Of a DNA stretch of 64,000 nucleotides, positions 10,562-20,938 are shown one piece after another. The translations under genes were made by a program, and so were the position numbers. The stretch spans positions 2,542,001-2,606,000 of the forward strand of contig JAUCEF010000006.1 of NCBI GenBank assembly GCA_033558025.1, written 5' to 3'. The DNA is from Phytophthora sp. 'mugwort'. Taxonomy: Eukaryota; Oomycota; Peronosporomycetes; Peronosporales; Peronosporaceae. Below the pieces are notes generated by a model. The model saw nothing but the letters and a program-made list of their open reading frames with translations. It was not told the DNA's origin and made no database searches. Positions within the stretch are counted from its first letter, which is position 1; the number at the start of each line of letters is the position of its first letter.

Positions 10562-13117
10562 TTAGCCCGCACTGTCTTGTGGTGTCTTTTTCTTGTGTGA
10601 ATCGGCTGACACAGTCTCAAGGACAGCACTGTCGTTGTTTTCAATTCGTTCTTTCCACGTCGCAATGTTGTTGCGTAGCTCGGAAATCACCGTATCGTAT
10701 TCATCAATAGAGAACACTTGACCCGCCGTCTCGAACAATGGCGTGGCCACTAACGTAAGAAAGGTAACTTGACTACGCGGTAAGTTGGCCTGCTTGCGGT
10801 CACACAGCGGCGAGATGGGCAAATTATTGTGCTCCTCGGTTTCGCCCTGGCGAAAAAACTCTTCGGAGATCCGCTCGGCCCACATTTGGTGGTATGCAAA
10901 CGGCTTTGCCGTGTGCCCAAGATCCGCGAGCATGAGCATCGTCTCCATTAGAAGCGAGAGCTCAAGACCCTGCGCCTCCTCTGACATGGCAAACTTTTTC
11001 GTCTTGAGCACGGAAATACGCTGGAAATGGCGAGCTAAATCGGTGGCGAGAATCATACCGATAATAATCTTGCGAGACTCGGCGCGTTCAGGTGCCGCCA
11101 TGTGGCTGAAAACATCGAGGGCATCGTGGGACAAGATGCGATACAATTCAGCAATGTGCATGCGCTCAAGCACCGAATCGTCGCTGTAGGTGATGGCCAA
11201 GTTCGACTTCGTGGCAATCAGGAATCCATTGGAGACTCCAGGGTGCGAGATATCGTGTGCGGCTGCAGCGACAAGCCCGACGAGTAATGTACTGTCGTCG
11301 ATGTTCAAGTGCACTCTTCGCAGATAAAAATTAATGTCTGCTACTACCGCTGCAGCATGTCTGAAGTATACAAAAAAAAACGATCGGATGTTAGATGTAC
11401 ATGTATGTCAAAAGGTACCCGAAAACTTCAAAAATATGTACACTTACAAATGATTGTGATACGGATTACGGTCGTGGTAGCGTTCTTCCACTGCCGCAGC
11501 AAAGCTAAGGAGCTTTTGTTCATCCAACTCGAGTCGCTTAATGAAGCCATTCAGTTTCACACAGGCTAGGAACACGGCCTGTAATGGTGCAGCACAATGC
11601 ATCTGGATGTAGAACATATCGACGAAAAAATGATTCTGAAGACGATTCATAAGCCAACTTGAGAGATCGTCCTCGCGTGGTCGGATCACGGTATTGAAAG
11701 CTTCCTCTACATTGCTATTCGTGCGCAACAAGCGGGTCAGACCGTCGTTGTTATTGAAGTGGAAACTTTCGTAGGGGACCTTTTTGGCACTTAAACGTCG
11801 TGAAGTCGCCACGCGGAGGATGTCGTTGGATAAGGAATAATGTCGCGAACGACGACCATCACTACCTGGTTTAGCTGAGGACCCATATTCATCTCCTGAC
11901 TGCGATGGATGATCCTTAAAGTCCATCATATGCAGCCAGCCCTGTACCTCTTCCTCGTATTCGGGCATTGTAGAGCTCAGTGTGACCTCGAATAAGTCAT
12001 GATTGCGAACAAGAGCCGTGATAATTTTATCAATGTCTCGCTTCTCCGTCGTACCCATCTTAACTTTAATTTGACAGAGAATGCGTAATATATCGCCCAT
12101 TTCGTAATGCAGTTGGTAATTTAGTTTTCCGGACAATTCTTCCTTGATTTCGAGGTTGGCACTGCTTAAACGACGAGCCTCTGTGACCAAATGGAACGAC
12201 GTCAAGAATTCGCGACGTGTGCTGCGTTCCTGTTCTCGTACAATGCGGAGCAGCAAGGCCAAGAGGATGAGAAAAGCAGCCAGAACGGACAACCTTCGGT
12301 TGAGCACCACACTTATTGTTTCATGAACTCCCGTCGCCACGATGGCAATGATCGAGAGCTCCACGACCACAACGATGCAGTAGCTAAACTGTAGTCGCAG
12401 TAAACACGTGCACACACACGCTCCAAGTAATTCGAGAAAGAGCAAACTATCCACAAAACCTTCCCCGACTAGTACGGATGTCAGTCTCACATTATCGAGA
12501 TGCACCACAGAAAGCTGCTTCGATAGGCGAGTCTGCTTCTCGATCCCTGCCAAGACTACCACGAACAATGGAGCGGCGCTACAGTGATAAAAGAGCAGCA
12601 GAACAAGCTGCACGGGGTCTAACTGCACATTTCGGAAGCGATATTCGCCTCGGCGTCGCCAGATATGAACTATACACCCCACTGCCAGCGCATACAGCAT
12701 CACCGCAATCCCTGCGAAAGCCTCGTCATCCAGCCAGAGCACGTGCGAGAAGCTGGACGCCGAGATGAGCTCTTTATTAGAGTAGGCAACTGACAGGTCT
12801 GCGAAGATTGAAGCAGTGTAAGCTTCCGTGATCGCGAGTGTCGCTGCATTGGAAGACAGATAACACCACGCCGCACACACAAGTAGTATAATAACCATCC
12901 ACCCGACGATGCTGGCCTGCCATTCTCGCTGGAAATACGTCTGGAATTTCTGCTCTACGTCGCGGTCCTCGAAATGGCAGAAGATCGGGTGGGTGGGTTG
13001 CTGCACCAGCACGACTGCACGCGGTACCGACCGTCTTGGCGCTGTGCTCATGTTGCGCTTAGACAGGTTTGGGTGCAGCATTGGCTGAGTTGGCATCAGC
13101 GGCACCACGGCGGTCAT
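10562..13117 (-). CDS. Membrane-bound cyclic-nucleotide 3',5'-phosphodiesterase (2 exons)
   Basis: Hydrolyses cAMP and/or cGMP. Exons 13117-11448 and 11360-10562 are joined over an 87-bp intron (GTAAGT to TTCAG), giving about 822 aa. Six hydrophobic helices are seen at about residues 70-90, 134-153, 170-192, 220-240, 245-264 and 276-293. A roughly 200-aa linker then leads to a class I PDE domain. Its metal-binding signature is intact: YHN followed by HAA across the splice junction, then AAHDISHPG, and LADLGHTAKP for the late aspartate. The SVLE and ATDLARHF segments are also typical. Nucleotide specificity is not readable. It is convergent with cysteine dioxygenase and divergent from the DnaJ gene. 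With the ion channel 7 kb away it is the second cyclic-nucleotide-handling protein in this block. Confidence 0.92.
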
Positions 13118-13443
13118 GTCGGCCAGCGTCTAATGGGTTAGCACACAGGACGACACAGCCAGGCAGACTCCCAATGCGGCGGGTGTCTTAAAAGAACAGA
13201 AACGGCAGTACCACGACCACCAAAACATCTTTACGCAACTCATCGCTATTAATACGGCCAGGCGAGAAACTCCTGTCGCTGCACGTCCCCCGCGACAGGC
13301 GTGGAACGATGGCCGACATAACCGCAAAATGTGAATAAATTTTACTTTGACTTCAACATCGTGGGGACCAAATAAACTATAGTTTAGTTGATGTACCGCA
13401 CACCAAGGAGGCTACTACGCGTCAGTTAAGACTGCGAGCGAGC
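13118..13443. promoter_or_regulatory. Divergent promoter interval (PDE / DnaJ)
   Basis: This interval of about 326 bp lies between the start codons of the phosphodiesterase (-) and the DnaJ protein (+). No gene is visible in it, and no core-promoter motif stands out. Confidence 0.4.
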
Positions 13444-14344
13444 ATGGCCGAGGTGGGCTACTACGAGACGCTAGGCATCGAGAAGACGGCCACAGAGGAT
13501 GAGATCAAGCGCGCCTACCGCAAGCTGGCCATCCGCTACCACCCAGGTCTGTCGCCTCCATCTGTAGCCCCTCCTCTCCTGTGTTTGACGTTTTGTTCTC
13601 GCTGTATTAGACAAGAATCTGGACAAGAAGGAGGAGGCCGAGGTTAAGTTCAAGGAGATCGGAGAGGTACCGTACCCGACCGGATTGATACACCATGTTG
13701 ATTGCCAGCTGCTGACCGCTGTTGACTTTGCTATCGCCAGGCGTACTCGGTGCTGTCCGATCCTGACAAGCGACGACAATATGACCGTTTCGGCAAGGCT
13801 GGCATGGGCGGCGCAGCGGCAGGCGGCGGCGGCACGGGCATGCACCCGTTCCAGGGCCAAGACGCCGAGGAGATCTTCCGCACGTTCTTCGGCGGCCAGG
13901 ACCCGTTTTCTATGTTCTTCCAGGATGGTATGCGGGGTGGAGGCAACATGCACAACTTTGGAGGGTCTCGCGTGCACGTCTCACAGTTCGGACCGGGGTT
14001 CACGTTCACGTCGTTCGGTGGAGCTCCAGGCATGGGTATGGGCATGCCGGGTATGCGTATGCACCGCGTAAACCAGCGACAGCGGTAAGTTGGGCCATGG
14101 CCGGGACTTAAGAAGAGGAGAAGGAGTTTAGAAGCTGATGAGTTTGATGTTTATTGTTGACAGCGCACCGAACGGACAGAACGCTGCTGGTGACAACCGA
14201 CCGCAGCGAAATGGACGTCTGTCGCAGTACCGGATCGGTGGTGGCAATCTTCTTCTAATCTTTTTTCTGCTGTGGATCATGGGCATGCCCTTCAGTTACC
14301 TTTGGATAGCGCTCATGCTCTTGAGCTACCTCGGACTCGTGTAG
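13444..14344 (+). CDS. DnaJ (Hsp40) domain protein with C-terminal membrane anchor (4 exons)
   Basis: Hsp70 co-chaperone. Exons 13444-13546, 13611-13666, 13741-14084 and 14164-14344 give about 227 aa. The J domain occupies residues 1 to about 70; its catalytic HPD (residues 33-35) is split by the first intron, which falls inside the Asp codon. A Gly/Met-rich G/F-type linker follows ([19 protein letters not shown]). The last 45 residues contain a strongly hydrophobic helix ([20 protein letters not shown]) and a second short one, with only two or three residues after it. That suggests tail anchoring in the ER or another endomembrane with the J domain in the cytosol. There is no zinc-finger or classical DnaJ C-terminal domain. 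Introns are 64, 74 and 79 bp and all are GT-AG. Confidence 0.88.
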
Positions 14345-14589
14345 CTGGAACAGTTTGGGCGCTCGAAGCAGGTCGCTGTCGACGCACAGCTACAACTGGT
14401 AGTTGATCGAGCGAACCCGTATATATAATCGCTGAATAGATTTTGCTTCAATATGCCGTCCTCCTAAATGTTCCTCATCGCCCTCTACACTTGTACAGCA
14501 TTTCTAACCCTCTGCTTGCGTTTCTATTTTATATTTTTCAACTATGTACCTCTTCACTTGCCGATCTGCCGGCATCTGGGTCGAGAATC

Positions 14590-16809
14590 ATGTCGTCGCG
14601 CGCTTCGGACGCGTCGCTGGAGCGGCGTGCGTTCCTCCCTCCTTCATCTCCGCAGTCGGATGGCACGCGCCTGTCGTCCGACGTACAGACGCGTTCACGA
14701 AAGGCCTCTACCGCCTCGCGCAGCTCGCCTCTGCATTGGCTCGCGGCGCTCATCATCGTCGTGGGACTCGTCCTCGTCGTCTCGTCACTCTACACGACCG
14801 GTAATGCGTCCAAATCGCTGCGGGAGGAGCAGAAGATGCTGGAGGCGCGAGATGCGTACAATATTCCGCGTCGCCTCGCCCGGTTCGAGGTAAACCAGAG
14901 CATTCTGGACAATCTGGACACAGTGAGTGTCTCCTTCGAGTACAAAGCACCCCAGCCCGAATTCTACAGCCGGGACAGAGTGGCCGCATACTGCGTGAGC
15001 TCGGCCGACGAGCTGGCGAACCGTACACCCAATGTACACGAGTTTATGGATACAGTACAGACAAATGGCAAGGGATCCGGTGTGGTGGAGGTCGGACCTT
15101 TGGTTAACATGAGATGTTCGTGGCTGCTACGGTTCCTCACGGAGGACGACCAGGTGCTACGGGAGAGCAACTTGCTGAGGTTTAAGCATGGACCAACGCA
15201 GCCGTTGCAGGTTCATTTGGCGCTGACGGAGAGTCCAGACGAGATGCGAGTCAAGTGGGTAAGTGACAATGTAACCAACCCCGTGGTGAAATTTGGCGAG
15301 GAAGAGGGAAAATTGGATAAGGTCGGTCGGGCCACACAGAGCAGTTATAAGCCTGAGGATATGTGCAATGGGCCGGCGACGACGGTGTTCCCCAGGAATT
15401 TCAGAGACCCTGGACAGATTTTTGATGCCGTCATGACGAAACTGGAAGCCGGGAAGCGATACTTTTATCGAGTTGGAGATGAAAATGGAGAGCGTGGTGA
15501 TGTCCTAGAGTTCCGGATGCCGCCTGCTGCTGGGAGTAATAGCATCTCGACAGATGCTAAAGGATCGAGCATGAGCTTCTTTGTATATGGAGATCTCAAC
15601 ACGCCCGTTGGAGCGACGGATAATTTTGCCCAGGATGATGGCAACTGTGGCACCACGATGCAACTTATCCGCGAGGATATGGAGCGAGCTGCTGCAGATC
15701 CAAGCAAGCACAGATACGTCGCTGTCATGCATGTTGGAGACTTATCCTATGCGAGGGGGTCTACCTATATCTGGGACCAATTCGGCCATCTCATTGAGTA
15801 TGCGGCTGCGCGCCTTCCGTATATGATCAGTATGGGTAACCACGGTAAGTTTCAACAGAATAATGTTGCTCAATCGCCGGTTTGGGACTCATTATCCTGG
15901 CTTTTGTGTTTTTTTATTAATGGTGACTTAGACTATGGGTACCTAGAAGGAGTGAAACAGGATCATCTCAAGTGGCCTTCGCACCCGACGTTTGAACTGG
16001 ACGGCACGCGTGGATATGACTCATTTGGCGAGTGTGGTATTCCCTCGGAGAAACGTTTCCACATGCCTGATAATGGCAATGGCGTATACTGGTACAGTTT
16101 CGACACGGGTCTTGCACACCATGCGGTGATAAGCAGTGAGCACGAGTTTGCGCGAGGATCTTTACTGCATAACTGGCTCGTGAACGATCTCAAATCTGTT
16201 GACCGTTCGAAGACACCGTGGGTTTTCGTATACGTTCACCGACCGTTATACTGCTCTGTCGCCTACTCTGGTGATTACTACCGGTCGTTGCTCTTCCGTG
16301 ACGAACTCGAGCAGGAGCTAGCTGACTATCACGTAGATATCGTATTCGCGGGCCATTACCACTCGTACGAGCGTACATGTGCTGTGTTTGGCGACCGCTG
16401 TATTGAATCACCGAGCGGCAAGGCAATGGCACCAGTGCATCTCATGGTAGGCTCGGGAGGATACACAGTGGACGATACTGGCTTTTACCGTTCTCGCTGG
16501 CGCGAGCAGGGCTTCCTGGAACACGGCTACGGTCGCGTACACATTTACAACTCGACGCACTTGCACTTTGAGTTCGTGTCTGACGTTGAGCGTCGAGTCA
16601 AGGACGAAGCGTGGATCGTGTCCACACACGATTGGCCCAGCAATCGCGAGCGGTATCCTCCAGGGTATTTCCCAGCCCAGGATGTTGCAGGCTTTATGGC
16701 TGCCGCGATCTTGGCTATACTAGCGTGTTACGTCGTGCTGGCCCCTGCAATACGCCGAGCTCGGAATACCAAGTACACGCCGGTCTCACCGATACAGTTT
16801 TCTAAATAG
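14590..16809 (+). CDS. Membrane-anchored purple acid phosphatase (2 exons)
   Basis: Metallophosphoesterase, likely acting outside the cytosol. The ATG at 14590 is preferred; the open frame extends upstream but only by non-ATG codons. Exons 14590-15844 and 15932-16809 give about 710 aa. The 87-bp intron (GTAAGT to CTTAG) is in frame without a stop and cuts the metal motif, which becomes GNHDYG after splicing. All five PAP metal motifs are seen: YGDLN, GDLSYARG, GNHD, VYVHRP and GHYHSYERT. The first is GD-L-N rather than GDxG. A fibronectin-like N-terminal PAP domain precedes them. One hydrophobic helix near residue 55 and one near the C-terminus (FMAAAILAILACYVVLAPA) suggest two membrane passes. 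Confidence 0.9.
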   Translation: MSSRASDASLERRAFLPPSSPQSDGTRLSSDVQTRSRKASTASRSSPLHWLAALIIVVGLVLVVSSLYTTGNASKSLREEQKMLEARDAYNIPRRLARFEVNQSILDNLDTVSVSFEYKAPQPEFYSRDRVAAYCVSSADELANRTPNVHEFMDTVQTNGKGSGVVEVGPLVNMRCSWLLRFLTEDDQVLRESNLLRFKHGPTQPLQVHLALTESPDEMRVKWVSDNVTNPVVKFGEEEGKLDKVGRATQSSYKPEDMCNGPATTVFPRNFRDPGQIFDAVMTKLEAGKRYFYRVGDENGERGDVLEFRMPPAAGSNSISTDAKGSSMSFFVYGDLNTPVGATDNFAQDDGNCGTTMQLIREDMERAAADPSKHRYVAVMHVGDLSYARGSTYIWDQFGHLIEYAAARLPYMISMGNHGKFQQNNVAQSPVWDSLSWLLCFFINGDLDYGYLEGVKQDHLKWPSHPTFELDGTRGYDSFGECGIPSEKRFHMPDNGNGVYWYSFDTGLAHHAVISSEHEFARGSLLHNWLVNDLKSVDRSKTPWVFVYVHRPLYCSVAYSGDYYRSLLFRDELEQELADYHVDIVFAGHYHSYERTCAVFGDRCIESPSGKAMAPVHLMVGSGGYTVDDTGFYRSRWREQGFLEHGYGRVHIYNSTHLHFEFVSDVERRVKDEAWIVSTHDWPSNRERYPPGYFPAQDVAGFMAAAILAILACYVVLAPAIRRARNTKYTPVSPIQFSK

Positions 16810-17914
16810 AGCAGAGAGGGTCACTTCATGCACGATTCCTGGCTGAATTTCGTACGTTCTTGCTTGAGTGAAATGCATCAGCGTCCCAACATGTGCCCCA
16901 TTGTGTCATTCCTAATGCTCCAGTGAAGCAAAAGGCGCAAGGGTTGACTGCCTATTCGACGACTTGTTGTCCTACGCACGATCAGCTTACCGAGCACCAA
17001 ACGCACTGCGACCATGTGAAAATTTAGAAATGGAGGTACCTTTTGACGGCTGCGGCCGGCTTTTTCCGACAGTTGAGATATAAGACCCTACATTTCGGCC
17101 CTTACGAGGCCCCTTAGGACGTCGTGAAAAAGAAATAGCTACTTGTTGCGCCTCATACGGCCCGCTAAGAAATATCAAGCTAATCTGTGCACGGATATTA
17201 CCATCCGAGTGCAAGTATAATTGGTGCCATGAACCGAAGCCCTGTCTCTCATGGGGGGCAAGTGACATTAGCACGACAAAACCAATATACCCTACACTGT
17301 AGCGGGACCGGCTCATAGGATATAGTCATAATGAGTCATTATTAATGACCACAAAATTGAAATATAATACATGCCCGTTGCGTTTGTTTGATTTGGTATT
17401 GTCCAACGCTGGAGCCAGTGTAAAATCTCGTAAGAATACGGAGACGTCATGGGTACCGAGGCTTACCTGACATTTTCTTCTAAAAAGAAATATCCGGCTA
17501 GGATTTAACAAACGAAATCGTTCACTTATCATCTTGCGTTTCGAGATCATGACGTTCAATTCTGTCCAAGAGAGTTCGACCAAGGAGCTCGCGACGAAAA
17601 TGAATTCCCAGCAACACCCGAAGAGCAAGAAGCGCCGCAGTAACAAGCCTCGTCATCCCGAGGCTCGCTTCAAAGTGTCAGTTTCTTCCTTCGTTCAGAC
17701 TGCCTCGGCGTTTTGGTGCAGTGCCTTTGCGGCAGTCTCCTCCCCTCCAATGTCAGCACCAATGGAAAATCGACCGTGACTTGACAAGTTTGAGTCAAAA
17801 GTTACATATAGTTCGCTGTCGGACGAAGACAACGAGAAACAGTTATTTTTTTATGTTTTTCTTCTTTTTTCTGGCTTGGGAGTGACTTTACTGTTGACCT
17901 TTCTGTTGACCTTT
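16810..17914. other. Non-coding interval of 1.1 kb
   Basis: Contains a small Lys/Arg/Ser-rich open frame (ATG about 17550, end 17779, +) and a minus-strand frame of 106 codons. Neither has a recognisable domain and they overlap each other. I see no mobile element or RNA gene. Confidence 0.4.
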
Positions 17915-20240
17915 CTACAGCTCAAACTCTTCTTCATGAACGTCGAAATCGTGCGTATGTAAGTCAGCAATAGCGTCAGTAGTTGCAGTCTTGAGCGCTT
18001 CGGGGCCCGATATAACCACTCCGATTGCAGTTCCACGTGTTCTGCAGTGTTTATCGTATACTTCTCGCATGATCTGATCTATATTCGGGCGCGTGCCACA
18101 TGCGACATGATATTCTTCAACTAAATCGCACAACGTCCTCCGACTTGAGTCCTCGACGACGATCTCCTTTCGAATGGTGGAATAGTTGCAATGTGCTGCG
18201 ACATCATGGGCCAGAGATAAACTCTTCATGTTAATCGTCTGGCGCGATTGCCGCCATCGGTCCACAATCACCAACGTGTACGCCACGATCGGGGTAAGGA
18301 ACACAACTCCGATTCCACGACTTTCTGCAGAAGCCAATACTGTGTTTTGTTGCCGTGATCCATGAGCTCTCCATTGTCAAATTGCAGCCATAGTATCAGC
18401 CTCGTGACCGGCACGAGCATTGCCGTATACAACACGATTCTCATGCCTCGGGAACGCAGCGACGCCATAAACGGCGCCGGAGCGCCGCAAAATCGCGTAA
18501 AGAAACTCGAAGGTGCTTCTTGACTGAAAATACCGTTCACGCCTCGCAATCTCACGTTGTCGATCGGTGTATCCAGCAGAACTTGCTAGGTATACGAGTC
18601 AGATGGAACCGAAGCGTGAAGCGCTCGCTACGTGGATCAAGGTGCTTGATCTTCAATAGTAAGGGGGAAATCTCTTCGAGCAGCGCAAGCTCGCGAATTG
18701 CCAAGATGAGGACGACGTGCTTTGGTAGAAACAGATCGTATGTGTCAAGACGAGCGACGATATCCTCCAGAAGGGCGAACAGCGGCGTCGCACCGATGCC
18801 GCCTCCCACCATACCACTGTGGAATACTTGTCGTATACAGCGAGCGAGGCGCCGTAATAACCATCAATGTACACAAGTGGGGAGTTGCCTTTATCCCGGC
18901 ATTCTTGGGCGTATTGTACAAGGTCCTCCGTCCAGTCTCCTAGTGATTTCACGAGGATAGTCAAAGACGTCGCACTTGTGTGGGGCGACGAACTGATCGT
19001 GAACGCGTGCCACTGGAGCTTTGAAATGGCAGGCACGTTCAAGTATACGAACTGACCGACGTCAAATCCGCCATCCGAGTTGGTTGATAGAGCGAACGAG
19101 CACCATTTTGACCAGCCCTTCAGGCATTTGAGTAAATTCCAGCACATACACTGCGAAGAGCGAGTTCCAGCTCGAAATTGCTCGACTCGACAGGTAAAGA
19201 ACGAGTGTCGGCAGTATCCACCAGATGATGGCATTAAAGTGCAGGACAGCGAAGGCCAAGGCTGGAATATACATGTGATGCACGTAGTAGAAAGTTTCGA
19301 AAAGATGGCGAGCATGAAGAGTAACGAGATCTCTCCAAATATATTGAACCACTTGGGATAACCAATGTGCCAGTAGTCGAGCTGGCAATTGAAACAGGGC
19401 AGTGCTTGCTTCGCTAACACGCCTTGACGCGCCCATAACCAGTAGAACGGTATCCATGCAGAATGGCACCATAGATGGCCACGAAGCCGAGCCAGCGGTG
19501 ATATTTCACGCCATTTATGTACGAAATGTTGAAAAACTCCATCCACGCGCGTGCCGCGTACAGGGCAGGAAGAGAAACGCCATATTGAAGACGGAAGTGT
19601 AGCCGAACACGACGCCGCTGAGTTCGAGAACCGTATTGAAGTCGTAGGGATCGCCCGCGCGAGGAAGGAATCGACGTTGATTGATCCAGCCAGAGACGAA
19701 TAAGAACATGTTGCTAATGACCAAGAACGTGACGAATAGCAGCTCACCGTAGCAAAAGTCGCGTAGCCACTGGAACCCAGCGAGACGTGGTGGTTTCCGA
19801 CGAAGCAAGGATGAAACAGCGAGTACTTTCGTCGCCGTGTGATGGTACATCTGCTGGTCGCGGATGCACTCGAACAAGAGCAAACTCGCGAGTATTGGCA
19901 GCACTGTAAATACGACGAAGAACGTCGGAGTCAGCATTTCATAGTGACAATAAGCTTTGAGTGGAGAACCGGGAGGTGGCGGGGTCGGCGGGGACGCTCC
20001 AGAACGGACCGATCGCTTTCATGAAGCCCAACTGGAAGGACGGTGACAAGTACATGACGTGTCCCAAAGTGTAGCTAACGATCGACACGACCAGCATTAC
20101 ATGGACCAACGTATTGAGACCTGATACTTGAGATTTCGAGGAATTTCTGGAATGGGCTTTTAACCGAAGAGAATGTGGCGTCTTTGTAGTGGACGTTCAG
20201 TAGCGGCTGAAGCACGGTAACTTCTCCATCCTCTTCACAT
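17915..20240 (-). pseudogene. Ferric-chelate-reductase / FRE-type transmembrane oxidoreductase, multiply frameshifted
   Basis: The remains read from about 20240 down to 17915. N-terminal TM segments come first, then a heme-binding ferric-reductase core (KYHRWLGF, AILHGYR, FETFYYVHH). An FAD-binding stretch follows (GQFVYLNVPAISKLQWHAFT, then SSSPHT), then the NAD-binding GGGIGATPLF and a C-terminal CGTRPNI segment ending at the stop. These blocks lie in different frames, and successive switches occur near 19940, 19570, 19430, 19320, 19080, 18810, 18575 and 18340. At most switches the match resumes after a 1-2 nt loss with no splice signal. Near 19320 about ten residues of the domain appear deleted. 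This is a decayed gene rather than a multi-intron one. Sequencing error could explain one or two shifts but hardly all. Confidence 0.8.
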
Positions 20241-20470
20241 TTACTTAAAGGTGGCGAGCGTTGCTCCGTCGCTGGCGTGGGCGAGAAAAGTTGAGAAATG
20301 GTCTACAGTACTCTGAGCCATCGAGAGTTGGCAAGGCACGAGCTCCGGAAGTGATTGATTGAATACACTAGGCAGGGTGCCTCGGCCCAATCAGGTTCTA
20401 CGTGCAAATTGAAGTCCTTTAGGTAGTAATGTAACTCGATGGGGTTGACGCAAAAAAAAAAACAATTGTA

Positions 20471-20938
20471 TTATTCCAGATATGACTCGAGTGTGCGCCC
20501 GCTGAGGAGCCACTTGTGCACTCGACGCGGGTGATGAAGATACTCTTGCAGCTCCCGGAAAAGCTGGATGCGGTACTCTTTTAGCCAAGGGAACGGGACG
20601 CTTGTGCGTCGAAGGAAGATATATCTCTCCACGTCTTGGCGCTGCATCAGAGCCTTGCCCTCGTACGGGAACCAGGCGTCTCGGCAGTTTGAGCAGCACA
20701 CGCTCTCCTCGTATGTACGGTAAATGAGCATCATGTCGTTGAACAGCACGTCGTCGATCGAGAGGAGGCGGCAGCATGGGAAGCACTCGGACCCGGGCGA
20801 CGTCATGGTCTCGAGAGTACGTTCCCAGTCCTCGACTTTAACGTGGTCGCACGCGTGTTGGTGCTCGGTGAGCACGTCGTCGGTAGAGGGGAACCACACT
20901 CCGCACAGACATGTGGCGCCGTGCTTCATCTTGCTCAT
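20471..20938 (-). CDS. Small Cys-rich conserved-looking hypothetical protein
   Basis: Single-exon ORF of 155 aa that I do not recognise. It opens with CLCGVWF, then HQHAC, which together look like a C2H2-style zinc site. A second cluster follows: CFPCC and then CCSNC some 25 residues later. The C-terminal half is aromatic and basic with no membrane helix. The repeated 'Cys-x-x-Cys ... WFP' pattern (GVWFPS and DAWFPYEG) hints at two related zinc-binding modules. It lies between a pseudogene and a gene-empty interval. It could be a lineage-specific zinc protein. Confidence 0.5.
   Translation of the reverse strand: MSKMKHGATCLCGVWFPSTDDVLTEHQHACDHVKVEDWERTLETMTSPGSECFPCCRLLSIDDVLFNDMMLIYRTYEESVCCSNCRDAWFPYEGKALMQRQDVERYIFLRRTSVPFPWLKEYRIQLFRELQEYLHHPRRVHKWLLSGRTLESYLE

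Noticed and set aside
17915..20240. Explaining the ferric-reductase frame changes as introns
   Set aside because: Family sequence continues across the switches with only one or two bases missing and no room for an intron, so splicing cannot restore the frame.
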